A stretch of DNA of 32,662 bases from a virus. The notes under the pieces were generated by a model. It worked only from the letters and a program-made list of their open reading frames with translations, was not told the origin of the DNA and searched no databases. Shown here in pieces: positions 1-7,331 of this stretch; position 1 is the first letter of the stretch, and every line of letters begins with the position of its first letter. A program made the position numbers and the translations under genes. The stretch is from positions 1 through 32,662 of IMG/VR virus record IMGVR_UViG_3300027138_000017, one strand, 5' to 3'.

Positions 1-510
1 ACTTATAACGGTTGGGTTGCTTGACGGTTCTATCGTTGCTATTGGTTGAATAACTGGTGCTTCGTATGGCGCATCGTCTTCTTGGTAGTAGTCGCCTTCC
101 ATGGCGGCTAAATCAAATTCGTCCCACCCAAGAGCGTCTATGAGGTTGTCGTATTGTTCGCCAACTTCTCCGAGTAGTTCAAAAAGCATATTGCTGTCCG
201 TAGTGCCAAGTTCGTTTGTACGGTTATCGGCTAGGGCATAAGCGATTGCGCTTTCTGTATTTCCTTCAAATTTTACGCATGCGATTGTTTCCCACCCAAG
301 TTTTTTCGCTGCTTCATACTGATGGTTTCCAGCAATAATTGTTGATGTTCCGTCAGTGTTGTCTTTGATTACGATCGGTTTTACTTGACCAAATTCACGG
401 TATGACGCAACGATTGCATCAATGTTTCCTTTGCGCGGATTATTTTCAAGGTGCACAAGTTTTTCTAGCGGTGTTGCTAGGTGTTCTATGCTTTTATGAA
501 TACCTGACAT
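1..510 (-). CDS. ParB/Srx-like nuclease-domain protein (3' end outside window)
   Basis: The minus-strand frame is open from the ATG at 510 to the left edge: 170 codons are visible and no stop is reached, so the C-terminus lies outside. The N-terminal half has the phage-type ParB N-domain pattern: LENNPRKGNIDAIVASY near residues 21-37, then VKPIVIKD, and the signature GNHQYEAAKKLGW at 61-73, followed by ALADNRTNELG. In phages such stand-alone ParB-N proteins often act as nucleases or CTP-binding DNA proteins, and some regulate or accompany DNA methylation. Partition is unlikely because no ParA is visible. The start is supported by AGGAG five bases upstream. It begins directly after the stop of the 114-residue gene, so the two are surely cotranscribed with ruvC. 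The exact activity is not determined. Confidence 0.85.
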   Translation of the reverse strand, partial: MSGIHKSIEHLATPLEKLVHLENNPRKGNIDAIVASYREFGQVKPIVIKDNTDGTSTIIAGNHQYEAAKKLGWETIACVKFEGNTESAIAYALADNRTNELGTTDSNMLFELLGEVGEQYDNLIDALGWDEFDLAAMEGDYYQEDDAPYEAPVIQPIATIEPSSNPTVIS

Positions 511-855
511 TTAGGCTCCTGTTTGTATGCGAACATTGGCGTTCAATGTTCTGAGTGCGTCCAAAGATGTCCGCACGGTCAAAAGTTTTTCTCGTTTAGA
601 TTTAACTAACGCTTCGCTAATCTTATACGAGTACGCTTCGTCTGAAAGTTTGTAGTCCGCCCATGCTTCGCGTTCCTTGATACTGCCCTTGGCGGCTAGG
701 TACTCTTTAGCCCAATTCCCCTTCATGAGCGCATCTTTTTTCGCGGCGTCAACTGCTAGTACTTCAAATGCTTCTGTTTCTTCTTCAAGCATGCCTAGCA
801 ATCTCATGATTTCCGATTCAATCTCTACTTGGGATATTGGTTGTGACCTAGACAT
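511..855 (-). CDS. Small charged helical phage protein
   Basis: A protein of 114 residues, almost entirely charged and helical, with heptad-like spacing (IMRLLGMLEEETEAFEVLA, later ISEALVKSKREKLLTVRTSL). It ends in LDALRTLNANVRIQTGA, an ending I associate with small recombination-neighbourhood proteins of actinophages, though I cannot name a function. GGAG lies six bases upstream of the ATG. It overlaps the RuvC gene by 8 bases and is followed directly by the ParB-like gene. The tight packing suggests a role linked to recombination or DNA handling, perhaps as an accessory factor of the resolvase. No catalytic motif is visible. Confidence 0.8.
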   Translation of the reverse strand: MSRSQPISQVEIESEIMRLLGMLEEETEAFEVLAVDAAKKDALMKGNWAKEYLAAKGSIKEREAWADYKLSDEAYSYKISEALVKSKREKLLTVRTSLDALRTLNANVRIQTGA

Positions 856-1375
856 TTTGTTCTCCTGTTATTGCCGTGAAGTCGCATTTTTTAAGTGCCA
901 AAAATTGATCTTCATTCCATTCGTATTGCGATAATCCCAAATAGGTCAGTGTCATTTGTTCAAGAATCCAAGCATCACATCTATCATTGCCATCACCACC
1001 AGACCAGATTATCCCCGTTTTAGCCGAGATCGCTGACATGACTTCCGATTTCCCTGAGTTCCCTTTCCCTGTGGCGAATTTTGCTCTACAGGTTGGAGGT
1101 ATGACGACTATTGGGATTCCGAGTTCTCGTAATGCGACTCTAATAACTCCACCTAGTTCACCGATGGAGTGGGCTTGCGAGTGACGGGAGGCGTATGAAT
1201 ATCCCTCAATGGCAACTATTTTTACTTCAGCCTCTTGGGCTAGTTTTATAATTTCGTTGCGTATTTCTAGCAGTCGTTCGGATCCTTTGTTTTTGGACTT
1301 TATGCTTGTCGTTAGTCCACCGATGCTCACTCCTGTGCTTGTGAGTGAAAGATCTAAACCCATTATTTGCGCCAC
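848..1375 (-). CDS. ruvC: RuvC-like Holliday junction resolvase
   Basis: A protein of 175 residues with the RNase H/RuvC fold signature. The first strand is IMGLDLSLTSTGVSIGG with catalytic Asp8; VKIVAIEGYSY holds Glu57; GGDGNDRCDA (126-135) holds the distal pair Asp131/Asp134. The length matches the family. The protein should cleave four-way junctions or branched replication intermediates before packaging, as a Mg-dependent dimer. The first codon shown is GTG at 1375; an in-frame ATG at 1363 gives MGLDLS and is an alternative. Neither has a good Shine-Dalgarno sequence, which fits initiation on a very short or absent leader. It is divergent from the glycosyltransferase gene across only 23 bases. 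Confidence 0.92.
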   Translation of the reverse strand: MAQIMGLDLSLTSTGVSIGGLTTSIKSKNKGSERLLEIRNEIIKLAQEAEVKIVAIEGYSYASRHSQAHSIGELGGVIRVALRELGIPIVVIPPTCRAKFATGKGNSGKSEVMSAISAKTGIIWSGGDGNDRCDAWILEQMTLTYLGLSQYEWNEDQFLALKKCDFTAITGEQNV

Positions 1376-1386
1376 ATTTTTAAGGT

Positions 1387-1395
1387 TACTATAGT
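1387..1395. promoter_or_regulatory. Candidate divergent promoter with palindromic -10
   Basis: The 23-base gap between ruvC and the glycosyltransferase contains TACTATAGT, of which ACTATAGT (1388-1395) is a perfect palindrome. On the plus strand TACTAT (1387-1392) would start transcription about at the ATG of the glycosyltransferase (1399). On the minus strand TATAGT (1394-1389) would start it just before the GTG/ATG of ruvC. I see no convincing -35 on either side. This is a positional inference from sequence only. Confidence 0.45.
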
Positions 1396-1398
1396 TTT

Positions 1399-2382
1399 AT
1401 GGATCGTATTTTTGTTGCAATTCCGTCTTTTCAGGAAGAGGATCTCGTCAAGACCGTTGACAGCATTTTTGAGATGGCAGACGATCCTGATCGTGTTTTC
1501 GTCGGTATATGTAATCAGCGTTCGGATAGAAAGGATTTTGAGACTTTTGACTGTTTCGGCGATCATGTTCGTGTCGTTGATTTGCGTTCCCCGTTCCCGC
1601 TTGGTCTTGGGCATGCCTATTACCTTGCATCTCAGTTGCTTCAAGAAGAGGAATTTGTTTTACGTGTAGACGCCCATACAAGAATGAAAGAAAAATGGGA
1701 CTCGGTACTAATTGAATATTTTAGAAAAATAGAGAAACAAGAAAATACAAGCAAATTAATATTAAGTCATTTAACTGGTGGATTTTATAAAATAAACTTA
1801 CATAAGGAAGATTTTATAAAATCTGAGTCTGAGGATATTTGGGTGCATGAAAAAGAACCCCCGAATTTGGATAGTTGGATGGACAGCCTTGTTTGGCAGT
1901 TAAACAAGTTCGCCTTAAATTCCGAGCATGAAAAACAAACAGACTATTCTTGGAGTGAATCCGATTTGGAAAACGGATACAAAGAAGTCCACATGATTTC
2001 TGGTTCCTTTCACTTTTCAACAAGAGACTTTCTGTTTGACTGCGAGGCTGATCCGCGACTATTTTTTTGGGGCGAGGAGCACGTTTTAGCAATGAGGGCA
2101 TGGACTCGCGGATACCGTATATACGGCATGAAAATCAACACGCAGTATACGAGTGGCAAAAACGGTGCATATCTAGAATCTGTGGGGTTGGACGATTGGC
2201 GCAACAAAGTCAAAGTGGAGCAATGTAACAAACCAAGAACGCTGGGTGGAAGTCAAATGGATCACCATGCTTCAGTGATCTTAAAAGGTGAAGAACTTGG
2301 TTTCTACGGTGCAAAAGATAAAGAATCATACGATGCGTACATGAGCAAAATAGGTTTAGACAGATTTGCCCGTGATAAATAA
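1399..2382 (+). CDS. GT60-like (Skp1 GlcNAc-transferase family) glycosyltransferase
   Basis: A protein of 327 residues. The N-terminus IFVAIPSFQEEDLVKTVDSI followed by ADDPDRVFVGICNQ matches the GT-A start of the family named after Skp1 hydroxyproline GlcNAc-transferase (Pfam GlcNAc). Residues 66-100 give FPLGLGHAYYLASQL, then LRVDAHTRMKEKWD, with the metal-binding DxH (91-93). Near the C-terminus ISGSFHFSTRDF and FFWGEEHVLAMRAWTRGYRIY match the family's acceptor/product region. It should transfer a sugar from a nucleotide sugar to a protein or glycan in the cytoplasm. In this phage the acceptor could be a virion protein, a host surface glycan or a hydroxylated residue, given two 2OG oxygenases in the window. 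The start lacks a Shine-Dalgarno sequence but has a -10 motif six bases upstream, so the mRNA may be leaderless. Confidence 0.82.
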   Translation: MDRIFVAIPSFQEEDLVKTVDSIFEMADDPDRVFVGICNQRSDRKDFETFDCFGDHVRVVDLRSPFPLGLGHAYYLASQLLQEEEFVLRVDAHTRMKEKWDSVLIEYFRKIEKQENTSKLILSHLTGGFYKINLHKEDFIKSESEDIWVHEKEPPNLDSWMDSLVWQLNKFALNSEHEKQTDYSWSESDLENGYKEVHMISGSFHFSTRDFLFDCEADPRLFFWGEEHVLAMRAWTRGYRIYGMKINTQYTSGKNGAYLESVGLDDWRNKVKVEQCNKPRTLGGSQMDHHASVILKGEELGFYGAKDKESYDAYMSKIGLDRFARDK

Positions 2383-2806
2383 AAAATCTGCGCCACAGAA
2401 GACTATTCTCTCCATTGACAAACAAGGCGCGTGGGGTGACGTCTCTTATTATCACAAACTTGAATGCGGACATATTGAAGTCCGAAAAAGGGCGTCATCT
2501 GCACCGAAAATTGCTTGCACTTGGTGCGTCATCGGGGAGGAAAAGGGAAGAGAACTCAAAGCATTAACTATCGTTCAGCCACCCACCCTTGAAGAGGTGT
2601 GGGATTTTTATGATGAATCAATAAATGAGGAAGTTAATGTTGCTCAACTTCGGGCAGGGATTGCGAGTTCCATAGGTTGTCCACAGGACAGTGTTGAGGT
2701 TGTGTCAGAGGTGGGCGAAGACAACATTCTTCGCGTGAACTATGTGACAGTTTTTTTAGATATTGAACTTGCAAAGAAAATTGGGAAATACGAGAAAAAC
2801 ATTTGA
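2372..2806 (+). CDS. Small zinc-ribbon-like phage protein
   Basis: About 144 residues. An early segment has YYHKLECGH followed by APKIACTWC: C32, H34, C49 and C52 form a CxH...CxxC zinc-binding arrangement of a type common in short actinophage proteins of unknown role. The C-terminal half (VAQLRAGIASSIGCPQDSVE onward) looks like a small alpha/beta domain. The GTG at 2372 is chosen as start; a TTG at 2366 is possible. Either way it overlaps the end of the glycosyltransferase, so translational coupling is likely. No enzyme family is recognised. It may bind nucleic acid or protein. Confidence 0.75.
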   Translation: MINKKSAPQKTILSIDKQGAWGDVSYYHKLECGHIEVRKRASSAPKIACTWCVIGEEKGRELKALTIVQPPTLEEVWDFYDESINEEVNVAQLRAGIASSIGCPQDSVEVVSEVGEDNILRVNYVTVFLDIELAKKIGKYEKNI

Positions 2807-2873
2807 ACTCCCTGACAGGGGTTGTAGTGTTAGGCGAACATTACACGGATAACAAGTCAACTCGGGGGGGATT

Positions 2874-3227
2874 TTGGACACTCAGGATATAAGTGACTTT
2901 TTTGATACGAGCAAAGCCTCGTGCAAGGGGAAAGACATCACCTTGTTCTATCCAAATCTGCCCGCTGGTCAGCATCGCAAAGATGTTGAATTAGCAAAAG
3001 AGATGTGCAAGGAATGTGAAGTCGTTGAGGGTTGCCTAGATTATTCCCTCCGCTATGAACCGCTTGGAGTTTGGGGTGGAAAAAGTGAAATTGAAAGAGA
3101 AATTCTGAGACGCCAGCAAAAAATAACTTTGCCACTTGATCGCAGGGCATCACCCACTGTCCGAAGGTCGGTTAACGCAGGAAGAGTACAGAGGATTATT
3201 AATAGATTAGACTTAGCAAATGAGTAA
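2874..3227 (+). CDS. whiB: WhiB-family [4Fe-4S] transcriptional regulator
   Basis: A protein of 117 residues with four cysteines at 17, 45, 48 and 54 (C-x27-C-x2-C-x5-C) that would hold the 4Fe-4S cluster, followed by the WhiB turn motif GVWGG (65-69) and a basic C-terminus (RRQQK ... RRASPTVRR) that would contact DNA. WhiB proteins bind the region-4 domain of the primary sigma factor and retune host transcription. Phage copies are known to interfere with host WhiB genes and superinfection. The family is restricted to Actinobacteria and their phages and is the best host marker here. The start is probably TTG at 2874, just after a run of seven G; no in-frame ATG exists before residue 44. Its last 8 bases overlap the primase-helicase gene. 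Confidence 0.93.
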   Translation: MDTQDISDFFDTSKASCKGKDITLFYPNLPAGQHRKDVELAKEMCKECEVVEGCLDYSLRYEPLGVWGGKSEIEREILRRQQKITLPLDRRASPTVRRSVNAGRVQRIINRLDLANE

Positions 3228-4974
3228 TGCTTCTGTCCCACAACATGTTGACAGGTTCCTCTCAAAACTGAACGGTGTCCGTCCTACAAGTAATGGCTGG
3301 GAGGCTCGTTGTCCATGCCGTAACGACGATAACAATCCATCGCTCTCTGTGGGCTTAGGAAATGAAGACAAAATTCTACTTACCTGCCATCGCGGGCAGG
3401 GCTGTTCCGTTGATCAGGTTTGTCAGTCGGTGGGGTTAAAGTTGGCTGATCTTTATCCTGAAAAGAAAGAGGAACGCAAACTTTCTCTTGTCGCTACATA
3501 CGATTATCGTGACGAAAACGGGAAACTTCTTTTTCAAAAGCAACGGTTCGTGGATCAGTGGGGAAAGAAAACTTTCCGACAAAGACGACCAGACCCTGCC
3601 AATAAGGGCAAATACATTTTTTCTTTGGACGACACACCAAAGGTTTTGTATCGCCTACCCGATGTCCTCCACGCTAAAGACAATGGAGAAGTGATTTGGC
3701 TTGTTGAAGGTGAAAAAGATGCTGACAATATGGTCGCTTTGGGTTTCTGTGCGACAACACCACCAAACGGTGCGGGCAAGTGGCTTGACATACATACTCG
3801 CGCATTAGAGGGCGCTCAGGTGTGGATTATTGCGGACAATGACAGTGTAGGTAGAGACCACGCAAAAATGGTTACTAAAACACTTGAACAAAACGGATGC
3901 ACTGTTGTCAGTTGGGTTCCTCCAAATAATTTTAAAGATGTATCAGAACTTTTAGGTGCTGGTGGAACAATTGATGATCTAGTTGAAATGAAAGACTCCG
4001 AACCTTTGGACGACATAGTCCAACATGAAGAAGAGGAACAACAAACCGAAGCGATCGTTGAAGCGACGACACCACTAGTTGCGCTTGCTGAAAGATTGAA
4101 TTCCCTGTTAATCCGTGAGGATATTTCGGAGAATGTTCGCTTAACAAAAGCATCAATGCTTATCGGCTCATTTGGACGTGAAGATGAAATTGATAGGGGA
4201 AGACTTGTCAATTGGTCGCAATTTTTGTTGGAGACCGAGAACGAAGACTATGACTGGATTATCCCTAATGTTCTTGAGCGTGGAGAGCGAGTAATTGTTG
4301 TAGCCGCTGAAGGCGTCGGAAAAACAATGCTCGCAAGACAGGTGGCGATCTGTAGTTCATTCGGCATCAACCCATTCACCATGTCTCGCATGAAACCCAT
4401 ACGAACATTAACTATTGACCTTGAAAACCCTGAGCGAATCATTAGAAGAACTTCGGCGAACATCATGGGTGCAGCGCGCCGTCTTGGCTATTTGGACGGT
4501 GAACCTGAGTGTCATATCCTGATTAAGCCGTCAGGTGTTGATTTGATGCGTCCGTCAGACAGATCAATTATTGAAGAAGCAGTTGAGACCATTAAACCTG
4601 ATCTAATTTTGCTCGGTCCGATCTACAAATCTTTTGTTGATCCGGGTGGCAGGACATCGGAATCAATCACTGTTGAAGTAGCCAAATACTTTGACATGTT
4701 GCGTGATTACTACAACTGCTCATTGTGGCTTGAGCACCACGCCCCATTGGGGACATCTTCTACCACTAGAGATTTGCGACCGTTCGGTTCTGCCGTGTGG
4801 TCACGCTGGCCGGAGTTCGGTCTATCTCTGACTCCTGACCCAACGGCTGTGGGGGATTATGTCTATGATGTGCGACATTTCCGTGGCGCGCGAGATGTAC
4901 GGGAGTTCCCGACTAAAATGAGAAGAGGGAAAATCTTCCCATTTGAAGTTATTGAATTTATGAAAGCATCCTGA
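3220..4974 (+). CDS. Bifunctional primase-helicase (zinc ribbon, TOPRIM, RecA-like ATPase)
   Basis: A protein of 584 residues. A CHC2-like zinc ribbon has CPC at 31-33 and CHRGQGC at 56-62. The TOPRIM domain has LVEGEKDAD (catalytic Glu163) and IIADNDSVGRDHA (Asp206, Asp208). The C-terminal RepA/AAA_25-type ATPase has Walker A AAEGVGKT (362-369), a TIDLENP segment and PDLILLGPIYKS. It should lay down primers and unwind DNA at the phage fork. It is shorter than separate DnaG plus DnaB but typical of phage fusions. The acidic linker around 255-280 (EEEEQQTE) separates primase and helicase. The ATG overlaps the WhiB stop (ATGAGTAA), indicating coupled translation, and the HTH gene follows after one base. 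Confidence 0.9.
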   Translation: MSNASVPQHVDRFLSKLNGVRPTSNGWEARCPCRNDDNNPSLSVGLGNEDKILLTCHRGQGCSVDQVCQSVGLKLADLYPEKKEERKLSLVATYDYRDENGKLLFQKQRFVDQWGKKTFRQRRPDPANKGKYIFSLDDTPKVLYRLPDVLHAKDNGEVIWLVEGEKDADNMVALGFCATTPPNGAGKWLDIHTRALEGAQVWIIADNDSVGRDHAKMVTKTLEQNGCTVVSWVPPNNFKDVSELLGAGGTIDDLVEMKDSEPLDDIVQHEEEEQQTEAIVEATTPLVALAERLNSLLIREDISENVRLTKASMLIGSFGREDEIDRGRLVNWSQFLLETENEDYDWIIPNVLERGERVIVVAAEGVGKTMLARQVAICSSFGINPFTMSRMKPIRTLTIDLENPERIIRRTSANIMGAARRLGYLDGEPECHILIKPSGVDLMRPSDRSIIEEAVETIKPDLILLGPIYKSFVDPGGRTSESITVEVAKYFDMLRDYYNCSLWLEHHAPLGTSSTTRDLRPFGSAVWSRWPEFGLSLTPDPTAVGDYVYDVRHFRGARDVREFPTKMRRGKIFPFEVIEFMKAS

Positions 4975-4975
4975 C

Positions 4976-5593
4976 ATGGCTGAAAAAGGTTTAACTAGAG
5001 AATTTCTTGCCGAGCGTGACTTGCGTATTTTCAAGATGCGTCAGGCTGGTGTTCCAATCGCTGAGATAGCACGCAGGTTCGGGGTCGGTACTTCCAATGT
5101 TTCCAACTCAATCCGAAGGCAACTTGGCAAGTTGAATCAGGAGGCTTTGCTGGCTTACCCCGAGGTTCTTCAGATGGAACTTGAGCGTTTGGATGCTCTG
5201 CAATCCGCAATCTGGCCGTTAACACAACACCGAAAACAAAAAATGGACGACGGCACAGAGGTTTCTATTGAGCCAGATATCAAGGCTGTGTCTACTGTTC
5301 TTTCTATTATTGATCGTCGCGCAAAATTGTTGGGTATGGAACAAACGAATGTGAATGTTCAAATGGATGTTCGCGATGCTTCTCCGTTGCGGGCTGTTTT
5401 GGCTGGCGCACCGGGTGTGGTTCAGACGGAGAAGTTTGATTCTGAGGCTGAGGCTAAGAAACTTTTGATGCTTATGAGCGATGCGGGAATTATGCCTCGT
5501 GAGACAATCAAAGAATTGCTCGGTGATTTGTCTGCGTTGGGTGAGGGCGAAGATGATATTCAGGATGCTGAAATAGTTGATGCCGAAGAATGA
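4976..5593 (+). CDS. Helix-turn-helix DNA-binding protein, possible small terminase
   Basis: A protein of 205 residues. A helix-turn-helix lies at about 22-45 (AGVPIAEIARRFGVGTSNVS), followed by a helical middle with MELERLDALQSAIWPL, and then IIDRRAKLLGMEQ, a phrase common in phage HTH/small-terminase proteins. The C-terminus is acidic (EGEDDIQDAEIVDAEE). A small terminase would recognise the packaging site and recruit the large subunit. No large terminase is visible here, so a replication-initiation or regulatory role next to the primase-helicase is the alternative. It starts one base after the primase stop. Confidence 0.72.
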   Translation: MAEKGLTREFLAERDLRIFKMRQAGVPIAEIARRFGVGTSNVSNSIRRQLGKLNQEALLAYPEVLQMELERLDALQSAIWPLTQHRKQKMDDGTEVSIEPDIKAVSTVLSIIDRRAKLLGMEQTNVNVQMDVRDASPLRAVLAGAPGVVQTEKFDSEAEAKKLLMLMSDAGIMPRETIKELLGDLSALGEGEDDIQDAEIVDAEE

Positions 5594-5612
5594 TTAGTAT
5601 CACAAAAAGAGA

Positions 5613-5643
5613 TTGACACTATCTAATTTCGTAAAACGATAGT
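5613..5643 (+). promoter_or_regulatory. Weak promoter candidate before the small membrane protein
   Basis: TTGACA at 5613-5618 matches the -35 consensus exactly. A GATAGT at 5638-5643 is a four-of-six -10 but the spacer is 19 bases, longer than ideal. It would drive the 57-codon gene at 5669. Low confidence. Confidence 0.25.
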
Positions 5644-5668
5644 TTCTTGCAGTTGATCGCTCGCAGAG

Positions 5669-5842
5669 ATGGCATCATGTATTCCTATGATTATTGCATT
5701 TCTTATTACAGCGGCGATCGTTGTTTCAACTCACTCATTCCTGATGAATTCCATTGATAAATTTGACCGTTACGGCGATACTGGCGGTTCATTCCGCGAA
5801 TGGACAGAGTTTGAAAAACAGAAAAATCCGTTAAATTTCTAA
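5669..5842 (+). CDS. Small single-pass membrane protein, 57 residues
   Basis: ATG at 5669, TAA at 5840-5842. The protein begins MASCIPMIIAFLITAAIVVS, an uninterrupted hydrophobic segment at residues 5-20 that should span the membrane. It continues with a polar tail rich in charged and aromatic residues (DKFDRYGDTGGSFREWTEF). The start has only a weak GCAGAG upstream. Its stop TAA touches the TTA (reverse stop) of the oxygenase gene with no base between. The function is unknown; a holin-like, spanin-like or superinfection-exclusion role is possible, but no lysis genes are nearby. Confidence 0.55.
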   Translation: MASCIPMIIAFLITAAIVVSTHSFLMNSIDKFDRYGDTGGSFREWTEFEKQKNPLNF

Positions 5843-6607
5843 TTACCTTTTTCTGTCGTAGTAATACCCTGAGTTTTTCCATTGTTTAACGTTTGGGTCA
5901 CCAAGCAGTGAGGTCATATTCTTTTCGTATCCTTCGTCAACTGCACCTTCATATTGCTTTGAGTTGCTGTAGTGACCGATGATCGCTTTTCGTGTAATTT
6001 GTTTATTGGTTGGTATGAGTGCACGGTGAATTAGATTCCCATGCCAAATGAGAACATCCCCTTTTTCGGCAAGAAATGTAAAGTGCTGAATTTCTTTGTG
6101 ATCTTCAATCTGCCGTTCTATTTCGTGGTTAAACCACCTGCCGTCTCTAATCTCACCATTATTTTCACCGAAATAAACTGAATACTTGTCAATATCCCAC
6201 TTGTGCGATTTGGGTATGAGTTGGAATGGTCCTGATTCGGGCAACACATTTTCTGATGCAACCCAAGCACCAATATAGTTATTGAATGCAACTGGGTTGG
6301 ATAATGTTGAATCATGATGCCAAGGTTTTTCACTGCTCATAGCCCAAGTGTCCACGCGATGAAGAGCAACGGCAAGTTCTAATTCAACAAAAAATTCAGA
6401 AATAATTGGACTGCACATTATGTCCATTACTTCGGGATGTTCTAGGTGCTCTGACTCTTTATCCCACCCAAAATTATTTCCATATTGATCAGTTTTGTCG
6501 GAGTTTTCTTTATCCCATGCACAATTGTATTCATCTATAAGACTTTCGCTTATAGCCTTTTTGAATACCACATAACCATTTTCGTGGAAAAAATCTATTG
6601 GTTCCAT
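5843..6607 (-). CDS. PhyH-type Fe(II)/2-oxoglutarate dioxygenase
   Basis: A protein of 254 residues with the phytanoyl-CoA dioxygenase pattern: N-terminal FFHENGYVVFKKAIS; iron ligands His97 and Asp99 in KPWHHDST; distal His194 in GDVLIWHGNLIHRA; and Arg206 for 2-oxoglutarate in TRKAIIGHY. SGPFQLIPKSHKWD is the typical loop before the distal ligand. The family hydroxylates small molecules, modified bases or side chains with loss of CO2 from 2-oxoglutarate. All ligands are present, so it should be active. The substrate is unknown. It lies 8 bases after the unknown 210-residue gene, presumably in one operon. Confidence 0.88.
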   Translation of the reverse strand: MEPIDFFHENGYVVFKKAISESLIDEYNCAWDKENSDKTDQYGNNFGWDKESEHLEHPEVMDIMCSPIISEFFVELELAVALHRVDTWAMSSEKPWHHDSTLSNPVAFNNYIGAWVASENVLPESGPFQLIPKSHKWDIDKYSVYFGENNGEIRDGRWFNHEIERQIEDHKEIQHFTFLAEKGDVLIWHGNLIHRALIPTNKQITRKAIIGHYSNSKQYEGAVDEGYEKNMTSLLGDPNVKQWKNSGYYYDRKR

Positions 6608-6615
6608 TTTCTTAT

Positions 6616-7248
6616 TTATACATCGTCCCTATAAAATATTTCAAATCCGCAGTGCATTACTGCTGAGGCAAGTGTACCAAAGTATGTTTCTCGGTCTAGA
6701 GATGAGTCAATCGGTTCCTGTTTTAGTTTCAACGACGCTTTTAGCGCTGCGGGGTATTCAATATCGCGCATTGCTTTCCCGCCATTAAACCAAAGCACAT
6801 CGCCGAAATCAACTTTTCTTCCTAGTTGCACCTTGTATGGCATCGCCACAAAAATATGGTCGTCAAGTGTTAGGTGGGTAAAAGATACGCATTCTGTTAC
6901 TGGTGAGTCTTTTAAAGCAAAAAGTTGTGCGAGGTTTTCACCAGATGTTTCGGCTGGAGCCATTGAGCAGTATCCTTCGGCTGCGATGGTGAATTCTGTG
7001 ATTCCCCAACCACGACGCATGATCACGGAAGCCTCTATTAATGATCGGATCCGCTCATCTTTAGGTATGGAGAAAGTATTTTTAAGTTGAATTATTGTTG
7101 CCAACTCATTATTTTTCCACCCAAATATGTTTATATTTAAATCGGAGCCAATTCCATCTTCTTCAATTAAAGAAGTTTTTGCAGTTTTGATTGACTCGGC
7201 GCATAGCGCTATTTTGTCAAATTCTGTTTCGTAGAAGCCTGTATACAT
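6616..7248 (-). CDS. Unknown phage protein, 210 residues
   Basis: A protein of 210 residues, mixed alpha/beta, with no signal peptide or membrane segment. No recognised family. It has LNINIFGWKNNELATIIQL early on, then VIMRRGWGITEFTIAAEGY, LDDHIFVAMPYKVQLG and VDFGDVLWFNGG. Regular alternation of strands suggests a compact enzyme or binding fold. It sits directly upstream of the PhyH oxygenase and is probably cotranscribed, so a role in the same modification pathway is a reasonable guess only. A TACAGT hexamer lies 13 bases before the ATG. Confidence 0.75.
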   Translation of the reverse strand: MYTGFYETEFDKIALCAESIKTAKTSLIEEDGIGSDLNINIFGWKNNELATIIQLKNTFSIPKDERIRSLIEASVIMRRGWGITEFTIAAEGYCSMAPAETSGENLAQLFALKDSPVTECVSFTHLTLDDHIFVAMPYKVQLGRKVDFGDVLWFNGGKAMRDIEYPAALKASLKLKQEPIDSSLDRETYFGTLASAVMHCGFEIFYRDDV

Positions 7249-7288
7249 GTTAGGAAACCCTACTGTATGGTCACTTCGCCAAAATGAT

Positions 7289-7324
7289 GGGGTTGCATTT
7301 ATGCTATTTATTTTGTACTAGTGT
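7289..7324 (+). promoter_or_regulatory. Candidate promoter of the H1-like gene
   Basis: GGGGTTGCATTT (7289-7300) contains a TTGCAT -35-like box at 7293-7298, 17 bases before TACTAG (7316-7321), with TAGTGT (7319-7324) as an alternative -10 that would give a leaderless mRNA starting at the ATG (7332). The same 12 bases recur upstream of the MCP gene. Confidence 0.4.
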
Positions 7325-7331
7325 TTTTTCT

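Noticed and set aside
1-510. Chromosome partition ParB
   Set aside because: No ParA gene, no parS-like palindrome seen, and it sits in a phage recombination operon; a phage ParB-N nuclease-type protein is the better reading.
2810-2820. CCCTG-A-CAGGG inverted repeat as a terminator
   Set aside because: Five-base arms with a one-base centre cannot form a terminator hairpin and no U-tract follows; at most a protein-binding site.
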